A DNA stretch of 64,000 nucleotides from Candidatus Paracaedibacter symbiosus (GTDB lineage: Bacteria; Pseudomonadota; Alphaproteobacteria; Paracaedibacterales; Paracaedibacteraceae), in contig NZ_JQAK01000001.1 of the NCBI RefSeq assembly GCF_000757605.1, positions 227,396 through 291,395 of the forward strand. Reading direction: 5' to 3'. The notes under the pieces were generated by a model. The model was not told the origin of the DNA and searched no databases. It worked only from the letters and a program-made list of their open reading frames with translations. Shown piece after piece: positions 45,623 to 55,407 of this stretch (its first letter is position 1; every line of letters starts with the position of its first letter). The position numbers and the translations under genes are program-made.

Positions 45623-47002
45623 ATGCTTGTAAAAACTTCTTTAATTGCACTTGGAATTTCAACAGGAATGACAGAGGCTTACTCTATGACGCAAAAACCC
45701 GCGCAGGTTCAGGAAAATCAAACCCTTCAGCCAAGTCAAATTAAAGTGACTGATTTTAAAACGGCAAAAGGCCTTGCGGTGTGGCTGGTTGAAAATCAAG
45801 ATATTCCTGTGCTTAGTGTTTCCATTTGCTTCAAAAACGCAGGCAGTAAATCAGATCCCAAGGACAAAATTGGGCTTGCTAATTTCCTCTCAGGTATCAT
45901 TAATGAAGGATGCGGTCCGTATGATTCTGCCACCTTTAAAAAGTATCTTCTGGAACACAATATTAACTTGAGTGTTGATCAATCAAGCGATGACTTTATC
46001 ATTGCATTCAGGGCCCCTAAAACCTCCATCCAGCAAGCTTTTCGGATTATTGAGCTAATGCTGACGGAGCCTGGTTTTGCGTCCGAGCCAATGGAACGTG
46101 TAAAACAACAATTATTGACAATTCTGAATCAATCTCTCCATTCTGAACGCGCCATTGGTGGTGATCTCATGAATAAAAGGGCTTTTCCCAACCACCCCTA
46201 TGGCCATTCTATTGAAGAAAATTTGCGTGATTTGATGACAATCATGCCGGCAGACCTTAAGAAATACATGGCTGATCGTTTTACTAAAGACGAATTGACG
46301 CTGACGGTAGCTGGGGCGATTAATCAACAAGAACTCTCCGAAATTCTCGATTCAACCTTTACCAACTTGCCTGAAAAAGCAGTGCCTGAGACCATCGCAA
46401 ATCTAGAGCCCATCTCACCAGGCGACGTATTTATCAAAGAAATGGATATTCCGCAAAGTGCGATTTTGTTCTACCAGCCGAGTATTGGTCGACATGATCC
46501 AGATTTTTACGCCGCCATGGTCTTGATGCGAATTTTAGGTGATGGTGGTTTTGAGTCACGATTATGGAACGAAGTCCGTGAAAAACGTGGCCTTGCCTAT
46601 GGGGTGAGTGCGACTCTTTCCTGGAATGATCACACAGCCTATATCATCGGGAGCACGGCCACGCAAAACGCTTCTGTGGAAAAAGTTATTAGTATTATTA
46701 GAGAACAATGGGAAAAAGTTAAAAAAGAGGGTGTCACCGCGGCGGAGCTTAGCTTCGTCAAAGAAAGAATGATTGGCTCTTACCCCCTTGCCTTTGGGAG
46801 CACAGCTCAAATTGTAGCGATGTTGCGCATGCATCAACTGGATGGGATGAGACCGAATTTTATTAACGAACGCAATGATATAATTCGAAAGGTAACTTTA
46901 GAAGACGTCAATCGCGTGGCCAAAAAATTATTAAATCCTGAAAAACTTAGTTTTATCGTCGTTGGGAAACCAGAAGGATTAAAAGCAGGAGAATCCCAAT
47001 GA
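45623..47002 (+). CDS. M16 peptidase-like protein lacking the zinc motif
   Basis: This 459-residue M16 (pitrilysin/insulinase) family protein has a signal peptide (ending near TEAYS). The N-terminal half carries GLANFLSGIINEGCGPYD where active enzymes have H-x-x-E-H, so zinc-binding residues are missing. The C-terminal half has the usual R/Y pair region (LWNEVREKRGLAYGVSA). It overlaps the start of the active paralogue by 4 nt. Paired inactive and active M16 subunits are standard and form a periplasmic heterodimer. Confidence 0.93.
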   Translation: MLVKTSLIALGISTGMTEAYSMTQKPAQVQENQTLQPSQIKVTDFKTAKGLAVWLVENQDIPVLSVSICFKNAGSKSDPKDKIGLANFLSGIINEGCGPYDSATFKKYLLEHNINLSVDQSSDDFIIAFRAPKTSIQQAFRIIELMLTEPGFASEPMERVKQQLLTILNQSLHSERAIGGDLMNKRAFPNHPYGHSIEENLRDLMTIMPADLKKYMADRFTKDELTLTVAGAINQQELSEILDSTFTNLPEKAVPETIANLEPISPGDVFIKEMDIPQSAILFYQPSIGRHDPDFYAAMVLMRILGDGGFESRLWNEVREKRGLAYGVSATLSWNDHTAYIIGSTATQNASVEKVISIIREQWEKVKKEGVTAAELSFVKERMIGSYPLAFGSTAQIVAMLRMHQLDGMRPNFINERNDIIRKVTLEDVNRVAKKLLNPEKLSFIVVGKPEGLKAGESQ

Positions 47003-48332
47003 GCAAGTTTATTACGGCAGTCTTAATGATGGCAAGTTTGAGTAGTGACGCTTCAATGGCGGCAATTTACAAGCCCAAAACGACAACATTAGATAATGGG
47101 TTGCAAGTGGTAATTGTGGAAAATCACCTAGCTCCAATTGTCTCACTTAGCATTTACTATAAGGTTGGCACTGCAGACGATCCTGTTGAAATGGTTGGAC
47201 TTTCTCACTTTCTTGAACATTTAATGTTTAAGGGAACTAAGAATGTTCCCACTGGTGAATTTAAAAAAAAATCACCAGCAAGGGTGGGATTATTAATGCC
47301 TATACTTCCTTTGACGCTACTGCTTTTACCTGCAGTATTGCCGGTGAACATTTGCCGGAGGTCCTTAAGTATGAGGCTGACCGCATGGAGAATCTCATTT
47401 TTGATGAGGTAGAAACCAAGGCAGAGAAAAAAGTCGTCATGGAAGAACGCCGAATGCGCATGGACAATAATCCGGTGGGGAATGCCACTGAAGTGATTTG
47501 GCGCGCTATGTATCGCTATCATCCTTATGGCATACCCCCTATTGGCTATCCCCACCATATTGAGGCTTATACCAATGAAGCGGCCAGACAGCATTACCAA
47601 ACTTGGTATAAACCTAATAATGCGATTTTGGTTATTTCTGGGGATGTCACCATGGAAAAGATTTTGCCGATCATCAAACAACATTTTGGGCCTCTTAAAA
47701 AGGGTACAATTCCAGAGAGAAAGCGTGTGCAAGAACCCGATTTTTCTGGCATTGAACAAAATATAAGCGTGCAAAATCCGCGTGTTAGCTATACTAATGT
47801 TGACTGGAATTACAGAGCTCCGAATCATACTAGCCTTGGCAAAGAACATTATTATCCGTTAATAGTCTTGGCACAAATCCTTGGCGGCAATGAAATTAGT
47901 CGTCTTTATCGCGTGCTTGTCGATGAAAAGAAAGTTTGTATTGATGCTGATGCCAGCTATACAGCGCGTAGCCTTGATCCGATGTACTTTTCCGTGAGTG
48001 CGACCTTAAATCCGACGAGAGCTCTCGAAGAGTTAAAGCAAGCAACTGCCGAAATTATCGCCGACGTTTTGAAAAATGGTGTGACTGAGGACGAGTTAAA
48101 AGCCGCAAAGCGTGATCTTCTAGCTGACCTTGCGTTTGCCCGTGATGGCAATGATGGCGCGATTCAGGCTTTTTCTGGGCTTGCTTTTGGCTTTGATATT
48201 GAAGCAATTGAATCATGGCCAAGCTATATTCAATCTGTTACCTTAGATCAAGTCAATAAGGCCGCTCAAGCGGTTTTAGGCAAAGGGTCAGCAGTTACAA
48301 CTACTGTGTTTCCTGATAAGAAAGTCAATTAA
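46999..48332 (+). CDS. M16 zinc metallopeptidase, one apparent frameshift
   Basis: The active partner of the preceding subunit. The signal peptide is followed by LDNGLQVVIVENHLAPIVSL and the zinc motif HFLEH (then LMFKGT). The frame breaks at the A9 run at 47273-47281. With ten A the protein continues KKKITSKGGIINAYTSFDAT, AFTCSIAGEHLPEVLKYEAD and onward without further interruption to 48332, including the third zinc ligand region EVETKAEKKVVMEERRMR. A sequencing undercall is the simplest explanation. If real, the split would inactivate the peptidase. Confidence 0.88.
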
Positions 48333-49559
48333 ATGTATTATCAAAAACTTATTAACTTGCAGGCGCAAAAAAGCAGCAATAATATTGGCCTCAATACGCT
48401 TAATTACTTAAAAAAATTGCGTGGTGAATTGCCCCTGTTCAAACTCGTTGATCAAGATAATGATATTGCGACTATTGCGTCCCTAGCTGCTGAGATCAAA
48501 AGCAACTTTAAAGACGTCATTATTTTGGGAACGGGTGGCTCAAGCTTGGGGGGGCAATCACTTTATGCATTGACCACCGCAGGGGCACCGCGTCTTCATT
48601 TTCATGATAATGTGGATCCCGATACATTCCTCAAGCTTTTTACGGCAATTGATCCAAAAACCGCTAAGGTGATTGCGATTTCAAAGTCTGGTAATACCGC
48701 AGAAACGCTAATGCAATTGCTTGTTTGTTTACAGCACTGGCAACAACAAGAGCTTGAAATTAAAAATCATTTTTTGATTATTACTGAGCCACACGAGAAT
48801 GCAATTCGTGAAGTGGCGGTGCGCCATGAATGTCAAACTTTGGATCATCCGACGGATGTGGGCGGGCGTTTTGCTGTGTTTAGCCTGGTTGGGCTGCTTC
48901 CTGCTATCATTTGCGGCTTGGATGCTCATAAAATTCGCGCCGGCGCCCGTTATGTTTTGGATGAAATTTCCAACACCACAGAGCCTGAAGATTGCAAACC
49001 ATTGTTGGGTGCCCTCCTCCAAAAAGCATTATTAAGTCATGATATTAATCAATCGGTTTTGATGCCTTATGTGGATCGATTGGCAGTTTTTGCCATGTGG
49101 TATCGACAATTATGGGCTGAAAGCATCGGCAAAGATGGTAAAGGCACAACCCCTATCCGCGCCATTGGCACAGTGGATCAACATTCTCAGCTGCAACTTT
49201 ATTTAGATGGTCCAAAAGATAAATTTTTCACTGTGGTCACTATGGAGCATTCGGATAATCAACTTAAGGTGGGTGACCATGATTTTGAACACAGCACGCT
49301 TACCATTTTTAAGAGCAAAACCATGGGCCAATTGATGCAGGCGGAACAACAAGCAACCATTGACACGCTTGTGAATAATAATTGCCCGACGCGGGTGTTG
49401 CATCTAAACAAGCTGGATGAAGAAGTGATGGGAGCCTTGATGATGCACTATGTTGTTGAAACCTTGGCTATGGCTCACTTACTGGAAGTGAATCCTTTCG
49501 ATCAACCAGCGGTTGAGGAAAGTAAACTCCTTACTCGTCATTATCTGCAACAGGGATAA
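48333..49559 (+). CDS. pgi: Glucose-6-phosphate isomerase, short form
   Basis: The 408-residue protein interconverts glucose 6-phosphate and fructose 6-phosphate. SIS-domain motifs are present: ILGTGGSSLGGQSLY, ISKSGNTAETLMQ, DVGGRFAVFSLVGLLPA and QLWAESIGKDGKG. Classical Pgi is about 550 residues. This compact version is the form found next to M16 genes in some alphaproteobacteria. It begins directly after the active M16 stop codon. Confidence 0.92.
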   Translation: MYYQKLINLQAQKSSNNIGLNTLNYLKKLRGELPLFKLVDQDNDIATIASLAAEIKSNFKDVIILGTGGSSLGGQSLYALTTAGAPRLHFHDNVDPDTFLKLFTAIDPKTAKVIAISKSGNTAETLMQLLVCLQHWQQQELEIKNHFLIITEPHENAIREVAVRHECQTLDHPTDVGGRFAVFSLVGLLPAIICGLDAHKIRAGARYVLDEISNTTEPEDCKPLLGALLQKALLSHDINQSVLMPYVDRLAVFAMWYRQLWAESIGKDGKGTTPIRAIGTVDQHSQLQLYLDGPKDKFFTVVTMEHSDNQLKVGDHDFEHSTLTIFKSKTMGQLMQAEQQATIDTLVNNNCPTRVLHLNKLDEEVMGALMMHYVVETLAMAHLLEVNPFDQPAVEESKLLTRHYLQQG

Positions 49560-49579
49560 GAAATGGCCTGCTTCTTCAT

Positions 49580-49671
49580 TCCTCATTACGACCCCTTGAA
49601 AAATCCGTGGCAATCGCCTAGAGTTTTGCAAGGAGATCGCCATGGAGTAATGCTCCTCGCCATAAGGACGA
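49580..49671. repeat. REP-like palindromic repeat, copy 4 (degenerate)
   Basis: CCTCATTACGACCCCTTG leads to CCGTGGCAATCGCCTAGAG. The right side GGAGATCGCCATGGAGTAAT and CCTCGCCATAAGGACG is an imperfect inverse. It lies between pgi and mutL and belongs to the same family as 10160-10268. Confidence 0.5.
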
Positions 49672-49701
49672 CATGGCTATTTTAAATAAAGAGGTATCTC
49701 A

Positions 49702-51546
49702 ATGAAGGTGCGTTTTCTTGATCCAACCTTAATCAACCAGATCGCTGCTGGGGAAGTCATTGAACGGCCTGCTTCGGCTATTAAAGAGTTAGTCGAAAAT
49801 TCAATCGATGCTGGCGCTACCAAAATTGATATCATTTTGCGGGACGGTGGTAAAACTTATATTTGTATCATTGATAATGGCGGTGGTATGTCAGCCGAAG
49901 ATTTGGCATTATGTGTGGAACGCCATGCAACATCAAAAATTCCTGATAATGATTTATTTAACATTCAAACTTTAGGTTTTCGCGGCGAAGCACTCCCTTC
50001 CATCGGGTCTGTAAGTCGCCTCAAAATCACCTCTCGCCAACAAGGAAGTGAGACAGCTTGGGAGCTTGTGGTTGAAGGTGGCGCCAAATCTGAAGCGGCG
50101 CCAGCAGCCGGCGATGTGGGCACAAAAATTGAGGTACGTGACCTGTTTTATGCAACCCCAGCACGATTAAAATTCCTTAAAGCAGCCGCAACAGAACTTT
50201 CCCACATCGTTGATATCATTGAACGGTTAGCCCTTATTAATCCGGAAATTGACTTCACTGTCACGGATGGGGAACGTCGCGTGTTATCCTTTATAAAGGG
50301 AATTAACCGTATTGAAGGCGTGCTCGGCAAAGATTTTCACGCTAACTGTTGCCCCATTGGGGCGCAACGTCAGGATCTTACCCTTAAAGGGTGGGTCAGC
50401 ATCCCAACTTATAACCATAGCTCTGCCAGCAACCAATATTTCTTTGTCAATGGCCGGCCAGTCAAGGACAAGCTTCTAGCAACAGCGATTCGAGTTGCCT
50501 ACCAGGATGTATTGGCTGGGAATCGCTATCCTTCCTTATGTTTATTCTTGATTTGTCCCCCTGACGAAGTCGACATCAACGTCCACCCCGCTAAAGCAGA
50601 AGTCAGATTCCGCGATCCGAATTCAGTGCGTAGCTTTGTGATCAGCGCGATTCGCGAAGTCTTGCGAGGCACCTCAAATCAAAGTTCAACCGTTTTGTCT
50701 TCTGGTATTATCCAGGCATTTACGGCCCCCGTAGTACCAAGCTCAGTGCCAGCGGCGACGTCTCCCATGCCACGACGTGATGGCGGTGGATTTATTCGAC
50801 CCACCGCTGGGTCTTCCTCACCTAACCAAGCGCGCCTATCAATTCCAGAAAAAATACAGGATTTTGATTCTTTTAGTGAGCAATTACTTGCACCTTTACA
50901 AGCGCCCACAGTTATTGCTGCTATGCCGCAGCCTCAGATGGACCAGGTTGCAGAACAGGATAATGCCAGCTACCTCGGGCATGCCAAGGCTCAAATTCAT
51001 GAGACCTATATTGTTGCTGAAACAAAAGATCACCTGGTGATTGTTGACCAGCATGCCGCGCATGAACGTCTGGTTTATGAAAAGATGAAACAAGATTTTG
51101 CAAGTGGTCTGATTAAACGTCAGGCTCTGTTAATTCCAGAAATTATTGAATTGTCTGAGTTACATATGAGTCTGCTTCAGCCACATCTAGCTAACTTTAA
51201 CTCTCTCGGTTTTACCATTGAAGTGGCTGGAAAAACAGGGCTTGTGCTTCGTGAAATTCCGATGTTACTCAATAAATCTGATCTTAAACAATTAATCCAC
51301 GACATGGTTTCTGAATTGAAAGATCAAGATACGGCGCTCTCAATGAAACAGACGATTCATGAGATTTTGGCAGATAAAGCCTGCAAAAATAGCATTCGGG
51401 CCGGGCGTAAGCTCTCCGGAGAAGAAATGAATGCATTATTGAGGCAAATGGAGGCCACACCTTCTTCTTCCCAATGTAATCACGGCCGCCCTACCTTTGT
51501 AAAGTTAGATAAACACGCCCTTGAGCGATTGTTTGGGAGAACGTAA
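49702..51546 (+). CDS. mutL: DNA mismatch repair protein MutL
   Basis: The 614-residue protein has the GHKL ATPase N-terminus: IAAGEVIERPASAIKELVEN and SIDAGATKIDI, IIDNGGGMSAEDL, TLGFRGEALPSI. A Ser/Pro-rich linker covers about residues 330-430. The C-terminal dimerisation domain keeps the endonuclease motif DQHA-x2-E-x4-E as DQHAAHERLVYE, plus ACKNSIRAG and CNHGRPT. It is therefore a nicking-type MutL, expected where MutH is absent. coq7 starts at the next base after its stop. Confidence 0.96.
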   Translation: MKVRFLDPTLINQIAAGEVIERPASAIKELVENSIDAGATKIDIILRDGGKTYICIIDNGGGMSAEDLALCVERHATSKIPDNDLFNIQTLGFRGEALPSIGSVSRLKITSRQQGSETAWELVVEGGAKSEAAPAAGDVGTKIEVRDLFYATPARLKFLKAAATELSHIVDIIERLALINPEIDFTVTDGERRVLSFIKGINRIEGVLGKDFHANCCPIGAQRQDLTLKGWVSIPTYNHSSASNQYFFVNGRPVKDKLLATAIRVAYQDVLAGNRYPSLCLFLICPPDEVDINVHPAKAEVRFRDPNSVRSFVISAIREVLRGTSNQSSTVLSSGIIQAFTAPVVPSSVPAATSPMPRRDGGGFIRPTAGSSSPNQARLSIPEKIQDFDSFSEQLLAPLQAPTVIAAMPQPQMDQVAEQDNASYLGHAKAQIHETYIVAETKDHLVIVDQHAAHERLVYEKMKQDFASGLIKRQALLIPEIIELSELHMSLLQPHLANFNSLGFTIEVAGKTGLVLREIPMLLNKSDLKQLIHDMVSELKDQDTALSMKQTIHEILADKACKNSIRAGRKLSGEEMNALLRQMEATPSSSQCNHGRPTFVKLDKHALERLFGRT

Positions 51547-52083
51547 GTGACGCGGTCCGAAAAGATGCTCACCCAGCCTAATATTGATCGCATCATTCGT
51601 GTCAATCAGGCGGGAGAGCATGGAGCTACTCGTATTTATGCTGGTCAATTGGCTGTTCTTAAAAACAGCACAATTCGGTCTACCTTGAAGGAAATGGAAG
51701 CCCAAGAGATAGAACACCTTAAAGTTTTTAATGAATTGGCGGTGGAGCACTCTATTTCTCCCACCATTTTTCAGCCAATTTGGCATGTTGGGGGCTATTT
51801 ATTGGGCACAGCAACCGCTCTTCTTGGTGAAAAAGCTGCCCATGCCTGTACCATTGCCGTTGAAGAAGTGATCGCAGATCATTATCAAAAGCAGCTGGAT
51901 GAGTTATCTGACGCACAAAATGGGGAGTTAAAAGCAACAATTGCTAGAATTCGTGAAGAAGAAATCGCCCACAAAGACCATGCAATTGATGAGGGAGGTC
52001 TTCAAGCGCCTGCTTATGAGACGATCACTGCAACAGTAAAATTTATTTGTAAAACAGCTATATGGCTGTCAAAACGGGTGTAA
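51547..52083 (+). CDS. coq7: Coq7-type 2-octaprenyl-3-methyl-6-methoxy-benzoquinol hydroxylase
   Basis: This di-iron hydroxylase performs the last ring hydroxylation in ubiquinone synthesis. The 178-residue protein shows all metal-binding segments: VNQAGEHGATRIYAGQ, EAQEIEHLKVFNE, AVEEVIADHYQKQ and REEEIAHKDHAID. The GTG start directly after the mutL stop has GGGAGA 6 nt upstream. An ATG six codons later has no such site. Coq7 is oxygen dependent and is the mitochondrial and alphaproteobacterial form. Confidence 0.96.
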   Translation: MTRSEKMLTQPNIDRIIRVNQAGEHGATRIYAGQLAVLKNSTIRSTLKEMEAQEIEHLKVFNELAVEHSISPTIFQPIWHVGGYLLGTATALLGEKAAHACTIAVEEVIADHYQKQLDELSDAQNGELKATIARIREEEIAHKDHAIDEGGLQAPAYETITATVKFICKTAIWLSKRV

Positions 52084-52120
52084 TTCTAAAGATAAAACCA
52101 AATTGCGAGTCGTCCATAAC

Positions 52121-52149
52121 AAAAAAGAGAGATACATTCTCTCCTTTTT
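52121..52149. terminator. Bidirectional terminator after coq7
   Basis: AAAAAAGAGAGA, loop TACAT, TCTCTCCTTTTT: a GAGAGA/TCTCTC stem flanked by an A run and a T run. It lies between coq7 and the convergent small secreted protein gene and can work on both strands. Confidence 0.85.
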
Positions 52150-52174
52150 ATTAATTAGCCGATGAGATTAAGGC

Positions 52175-52486
52175 TTAATTGCCTGGATTTGGCATCTGAG
52201 ATATCTCAGGATCCACGCCGTTATTTGCCATATCATTATTCATAGCGCTGTTCATGTCATCATTACCAGGTATTGACATGGCCGCATTGTCATCATTACT
52301 TTCGTGTTCAATCATGTATTCTTGCTCGGCTGGCATGGCCCTATTTTCAATTGGTGTATCACCCATGTTTGGCTGCATATCATTGGCAGATGACATTGGC
52401 CCCATTGGATTGGTTGTCTCATTAGCCGATACGGATATCATGGACATTGTACCAATGGCTAATCCTAAAAATAACGCTTTTAACAT
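52175..52486 (-). CDS. Small exported Met/Asn-rich protein of unknown function
   Basis: The 103-residue protein has a signal peptide (MLKALFLGLAIGTMSMISVSA, cleavage after residue 21). The mature part is low complexity, rich in Met, Asn, Asp and Pro (MNSAMNNDMANNG, MPNPGN). There are no Cys or His clusters. Met-rich exported peptides sometimes bind copper, but nothing here proves that. It is a single gene between convergent coq7 and divergent icd. Confidence 0.55.
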   Translation of the reverse strand: MLKALFLGLAIGTMSMISVSANETTNPMGPMSSANDMQPNMGDTPIENRAMPAEQEYMIEHESNDDNAAMSIPGNDDMNSAMNNDMANNGVDPEISQMPNPGN

Positions 52487-52690
52487 AACTATTCCCCCAT
52501 ACTATTAATGCTTACATTTGGTGATACTACTAATGTAATCTTAGATGATTAATTTTCACTTAATAGAAACTGTACACCAAAAAAATTTACGAATAAAAAA
52601 CTATTTTAAGTTTATTAAATTTTTCTATTTATGAAGCCCAATTACATCTATACTCATAAGTAATTATAGTTTAGGTAACGGAGTTTTAGA

Positions 52691-54142
52691 ATGTCTCGTA
52701 AGCACACTGTATCTTTGATCCCTGGTGATGGTATTGGTCCAGAAGTTACAACAGCAACCCGCAAAATTATTGATGCAACTGGCGTTAAGATTGATTGGGA
52801 AATTTGTGAAGCAGGTGCTGAGGTTTTTAAAAAGGGCTTAGGGACAGGCGTTCCAAAAGAAACCGTTGACTCGATTATTAAAAATAAGGTTGCTCTCAAA
52901 GGCCCACTTGAAACGCCGATTGGTTTTGGTGAGAAAAGTGCGAACGTCACCTTGCGCAAAATGTTTGATACTTACGGAAATATCCGCCCAATTACTGAAT
53001 TTCCAGGTGTTCAAACCCCCTATTCCGGTCGCGGTATTGATATTGTGATCGTGCGTGAAAACGTTGAGGATCTTTATGCTGGCATCGAACACATGCAAAG
53101 CCCAGGTGTTGCGCAATGTTTAAAGCTGATTTCCCGCAAAGGTTGCGAAAAGATTGTCCGTCTTGCTTTTGAATTTGCCAAATCGGAAGGTCGTAAACTC
53201 GTTCATTGCGCAACTAAAGCCAATATTATGAAAGAAACCGAAGGTTTGATGAAGCGCACCTTCGAAGATATTGCTAAAGAATATCCTGATATTGAATCCC
53301 ATCATATTATTGTTGACAATTGTGCCCATCAACTTGTTAAGAAACCAGAACAATTTAACGTCATTGTGACAACCAATATGAACGGCGATATTTTAAGTGA
53401 CCTGGGGTCGGCTTTGATTGGGGGGCTTGGATTTGCTCCGGGCGCCAACATCGGCGATAAATTCTCAATTTTTGAAGCAGTTCATGGGTCTGCCCCTAAG
53501 TACGCCGGCAAAAACTCTATCAACCCAACAGCTGTTTTGCTTTCAGGTGTCATGATGTTGCGCCATCTGGGTGAATTTGAAGCTGCCAAAATGATCGAAA
53601 ATGCATTATTAACAACTCTCGCTGTTGATAAAATTTTGACCCGTGATATCTTGGGTGATAAAGGAGCAGCTTCCACTACCGAATTTACTGATGCCATCAT
53701 CCGCAACCTTGATAAAACATATCCTGGATATAAAGATCGTGACTATCATCCGATTAAACTGCCACACGTTCGCAACGATCAAGATTTCGTCCGCGTGCAC
53801 AAGCGGGTTGTTAATGGGATCGACCTTTTTATCGAGACAGGTAAGCCTGTTATTCAGTTTGCTAAAGAGCTTGAGGCTGCAGCGGCAAATAGCCAGATGA
53901 AATTAAAAATGATTTCTAATCGTGGTGTTAAGGTTTATCCAAGTGAAGGAAATACAGCTTCGGATCTAACTGATTGTTTTAGTTGTCGTTTTGTCTCCAA
54001 AGAATCACATCAAGATGTGAAAGATGCAGAAATTATCCAGCTTCTTGAAAAAGTTGAACCACATTTCCGTTGGTCTCATATTGAAAAGTTAAACGAATTT
54101 GACGGCGTTGCGGGTTATACAAAATCCCATGGCGAAGATTAG
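52691..54142 (+). CDS. icd: NADP-dependent isocitrate dehydrogenase, Rickettsia-type
   Basis: This enzyme oxidises isocitrate to 2-oxoglutarate in the TCA cycle. The 483-residue protein has SLIPGDGIGPEVT, the substrate segment GPLETPIGFGEKSANVTLRK, IVRENVEDLYAGIEH, NMNGDILSDLGSALIGGLG and EAVHGSAPKYAG. A C-terminal extension of about 140 residues (VRVHKRVVNGIDLFIETGKP and onward) is shared with the 483-residue Rickettsia enzyme rather than the E. coli type. A ribosome binding site (GTAACGGAG) precedes the ATG. Confidence 0.95.
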   Translation: MSRKHTVSLIPGDGIGPEVTTATRKIIDATGVKIDWEICEAGAEVFKKGLGTGVPKETVDSIIKNKVALKGPLETPIGFGEKSANVTLRKMFDTYGNIRPITEFPGVQTPYSGRGIDIVIVRENVEDLYAGIEHMQSPGVAQCLKLISRKGCEKIVRLAFEFAKSEGRKLVHCATKANIMKETEGLMKRTFEDIAKEYPDIESHHIIVDNCAHQLVKKPEQFNVIVTTNMNGDILSDLGSALIGGLGFAPGANIGDKFSIFEAVHGSAPKYAGKNSINPTAVLLSGVMMLRHLGEFEAAKMIENALLTTLAVDKILTRDILGDKGAASTTEFTDAIIRNLDKTYPGYKDRDYHPIKLPHVRNDQDFVRVHKRVVNGIDLFIETGKPVIQFAKELEAAAANSQMKLKMISNRGVKVYPSEGNTASDLTDCFSCRFVSKESHQDVKDAEIIQLLEKVEPHFRWSHIEKLNEFDGVAGYTKSHGED

Positions 54143-54154
54143 TTCTTAATAAAA

Positions 54155-54228
54155 ATCCCCTGAGATTCTATAAAGATAAGTTTATAGGGTCGAAGGGGAT
54201 AATACCCTCTCCCTTTTTACAGGGTTTT
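54155..54228 (+). terminator. Hairpin and terminator in the icd 3' region
   Basis: A long hairpin combines ATCCCCT (54155-54161)/AGGGGAT (54194-54200) with inner CTATAAA (54168-54174)/TTTATAG (54181-54187). It is followed by ACCCT (54204-54208)/AGGGT (54221-54225) ending in TTTT, a standard intrinsic terminator. The upstream hairpin may protect the mRNA end. Confidence 0.7.
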
Positions 54229-54402
54229 CAGTCATGAAAGTCCTTATTTTTGATCCACAGATAGTTATGATACGCTAGCTTCTCTCACTCCACATTCAGT
54301 AAAAGATGAGTTTGAGAGGCATTTTTAGCCGAAGTAGTTTCGCTCTCAGTACACGTCCATAGAGAAGAGTAAAGGTCGCAGACAGTTACCATAAGGGAAT
54401 AC

Positions 54403-55323
54403 CTAATCTTTGTGAAATCTCCGCAGATATGTGGGCAGAATTGCTTCAATTGCCTTAGGTTTAATCCCAAAAGCGGCAAACCCTGCTTCTGAATTCATTA
54501 GCACATTATCAGATTTTAACAGACGCACTTGATCTACAGTGATAAGTGGATTTGGCAAAAGTTGGGCAGCGAGACCAATTCCATATCCCATCATTCGAGG
54601 GATAGGAAGGAGTATTTTAGAGCGGTTAATTGTTTTGAGCAACAACTGTATCAATTGTCTAAGAGTATAAATAGTTGGGCCACCAAGCTCATAAGTTTTT
54701 TCGGCAATATCAGAGAAAATCGCTGCTACCACAGCTTCAGCCACATCCCCCACAAAAACGGGTTGAAATTTTGTATGCCCGCCGCTCATAAGCGGCAAAA
54801 TAGGAGAGAGGGTAGCCATTTCAGCAAAAAGGTTGAAAAAACGGTCTTCCGCACCATAAACTACGCTCGGCCTAAAAATTATAGCATCCTCAAATGCGGC
54901 TCTGACTGCAACCTCCCCTTCGGCTTTAGTTCTTGCGTAAACAGAAGACGATTCTTTTTTTGCTCCTAACGCAGAAAAATGAAGGAGTTTTTGGACACCC
55001 TCTTGCTCACAGATTTCGGCAATTTTTTGGGCTGCCTCTACGTGAATTGCCTGAAAACTTTGTTTGCCACTTTCATACAAAATTCCGACAAGATTAATGA
55101 CGCAATCGGAACCTTTGATAATGTTATGTAAACTTGGAGTGTCTCGTACATTGGTGGGAATAAGTTTGATTTGGCCGACAGTTCCCATGGGAAGAAGATG
55201 CATGGCTTGATTTATATCGCGGCAGCCAACCTTAATCAACGCCCCTTGCGCGGCCAATCGTTGCACCACATGTCGGCCAATGAATCCTGAACCACCTAAT
55301 ACTGTGACAACTTTATTTTGCAT
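54403..55323 (-). CDS. NDUFA9-like NAD(P)-binding protein (complex I-associated)
   Basis: This 306-residue atypical short-chain dehydrogenase starts with the Rossmann motif VVTVLGGSGFIGRHVVQRL. It continues CVINLVGILYE, LLHFSALGA, VYARTKAEGE (Y-x-x-x-K) and IFRPSVVYGAEDRFFN, the pattern of mitochondrial NDUFA9 and its alphaproteobacterial homologues linked to complex I or ubiquinone. Together with NDUFS4 at 18619 it points to mitochondria-like accessory subunits. It is a single gene on the minus strand. Confidence 0.92.
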   Translation of the reverse strand: MQNKVVTVLGGSGFIGRHVVQRLAAQGALIKVGCRDINQAMHLLPMGTVGQIKLIPTNVRDTPSLHNIIKGSDCVINLVGILYESGKQSFQAIHVEAAQKIAEICEQEGVQKLLHFSALGAKKESSSVYARTKAEGEVAVRAAFEDAIIFRPSVVYGAEDRFFNLFAEMATLSPILPLMSGGHTKFQPVFVGDVAEAVVAAIFSDIAEKTYELGGPTIYTLRQLIQLLLKTINRSKILLPIPRMMGYGIGLAAQLLPNPLITVDQVRLLKSDNVLMNSEAGFAAFGIKPKAIEAILPTYLRRFHKD

Positions 55324-55407
55324 TATTTATACCTAAAACTACCTACGAAACGTCATGGTAAGTATAGCGTTAATTTTCACAAAAATCACTTAAGTTTTTT
55401 TACAATC

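Noticed and set aside
47352-48332. A separate third M16 gene starting at the internal ATG 47352
   Set aside because: Its sequence continues the preceding M16 frame exactly once one A is added at 47273-47281. There is no signal peptide or ribosome binding site of its own.
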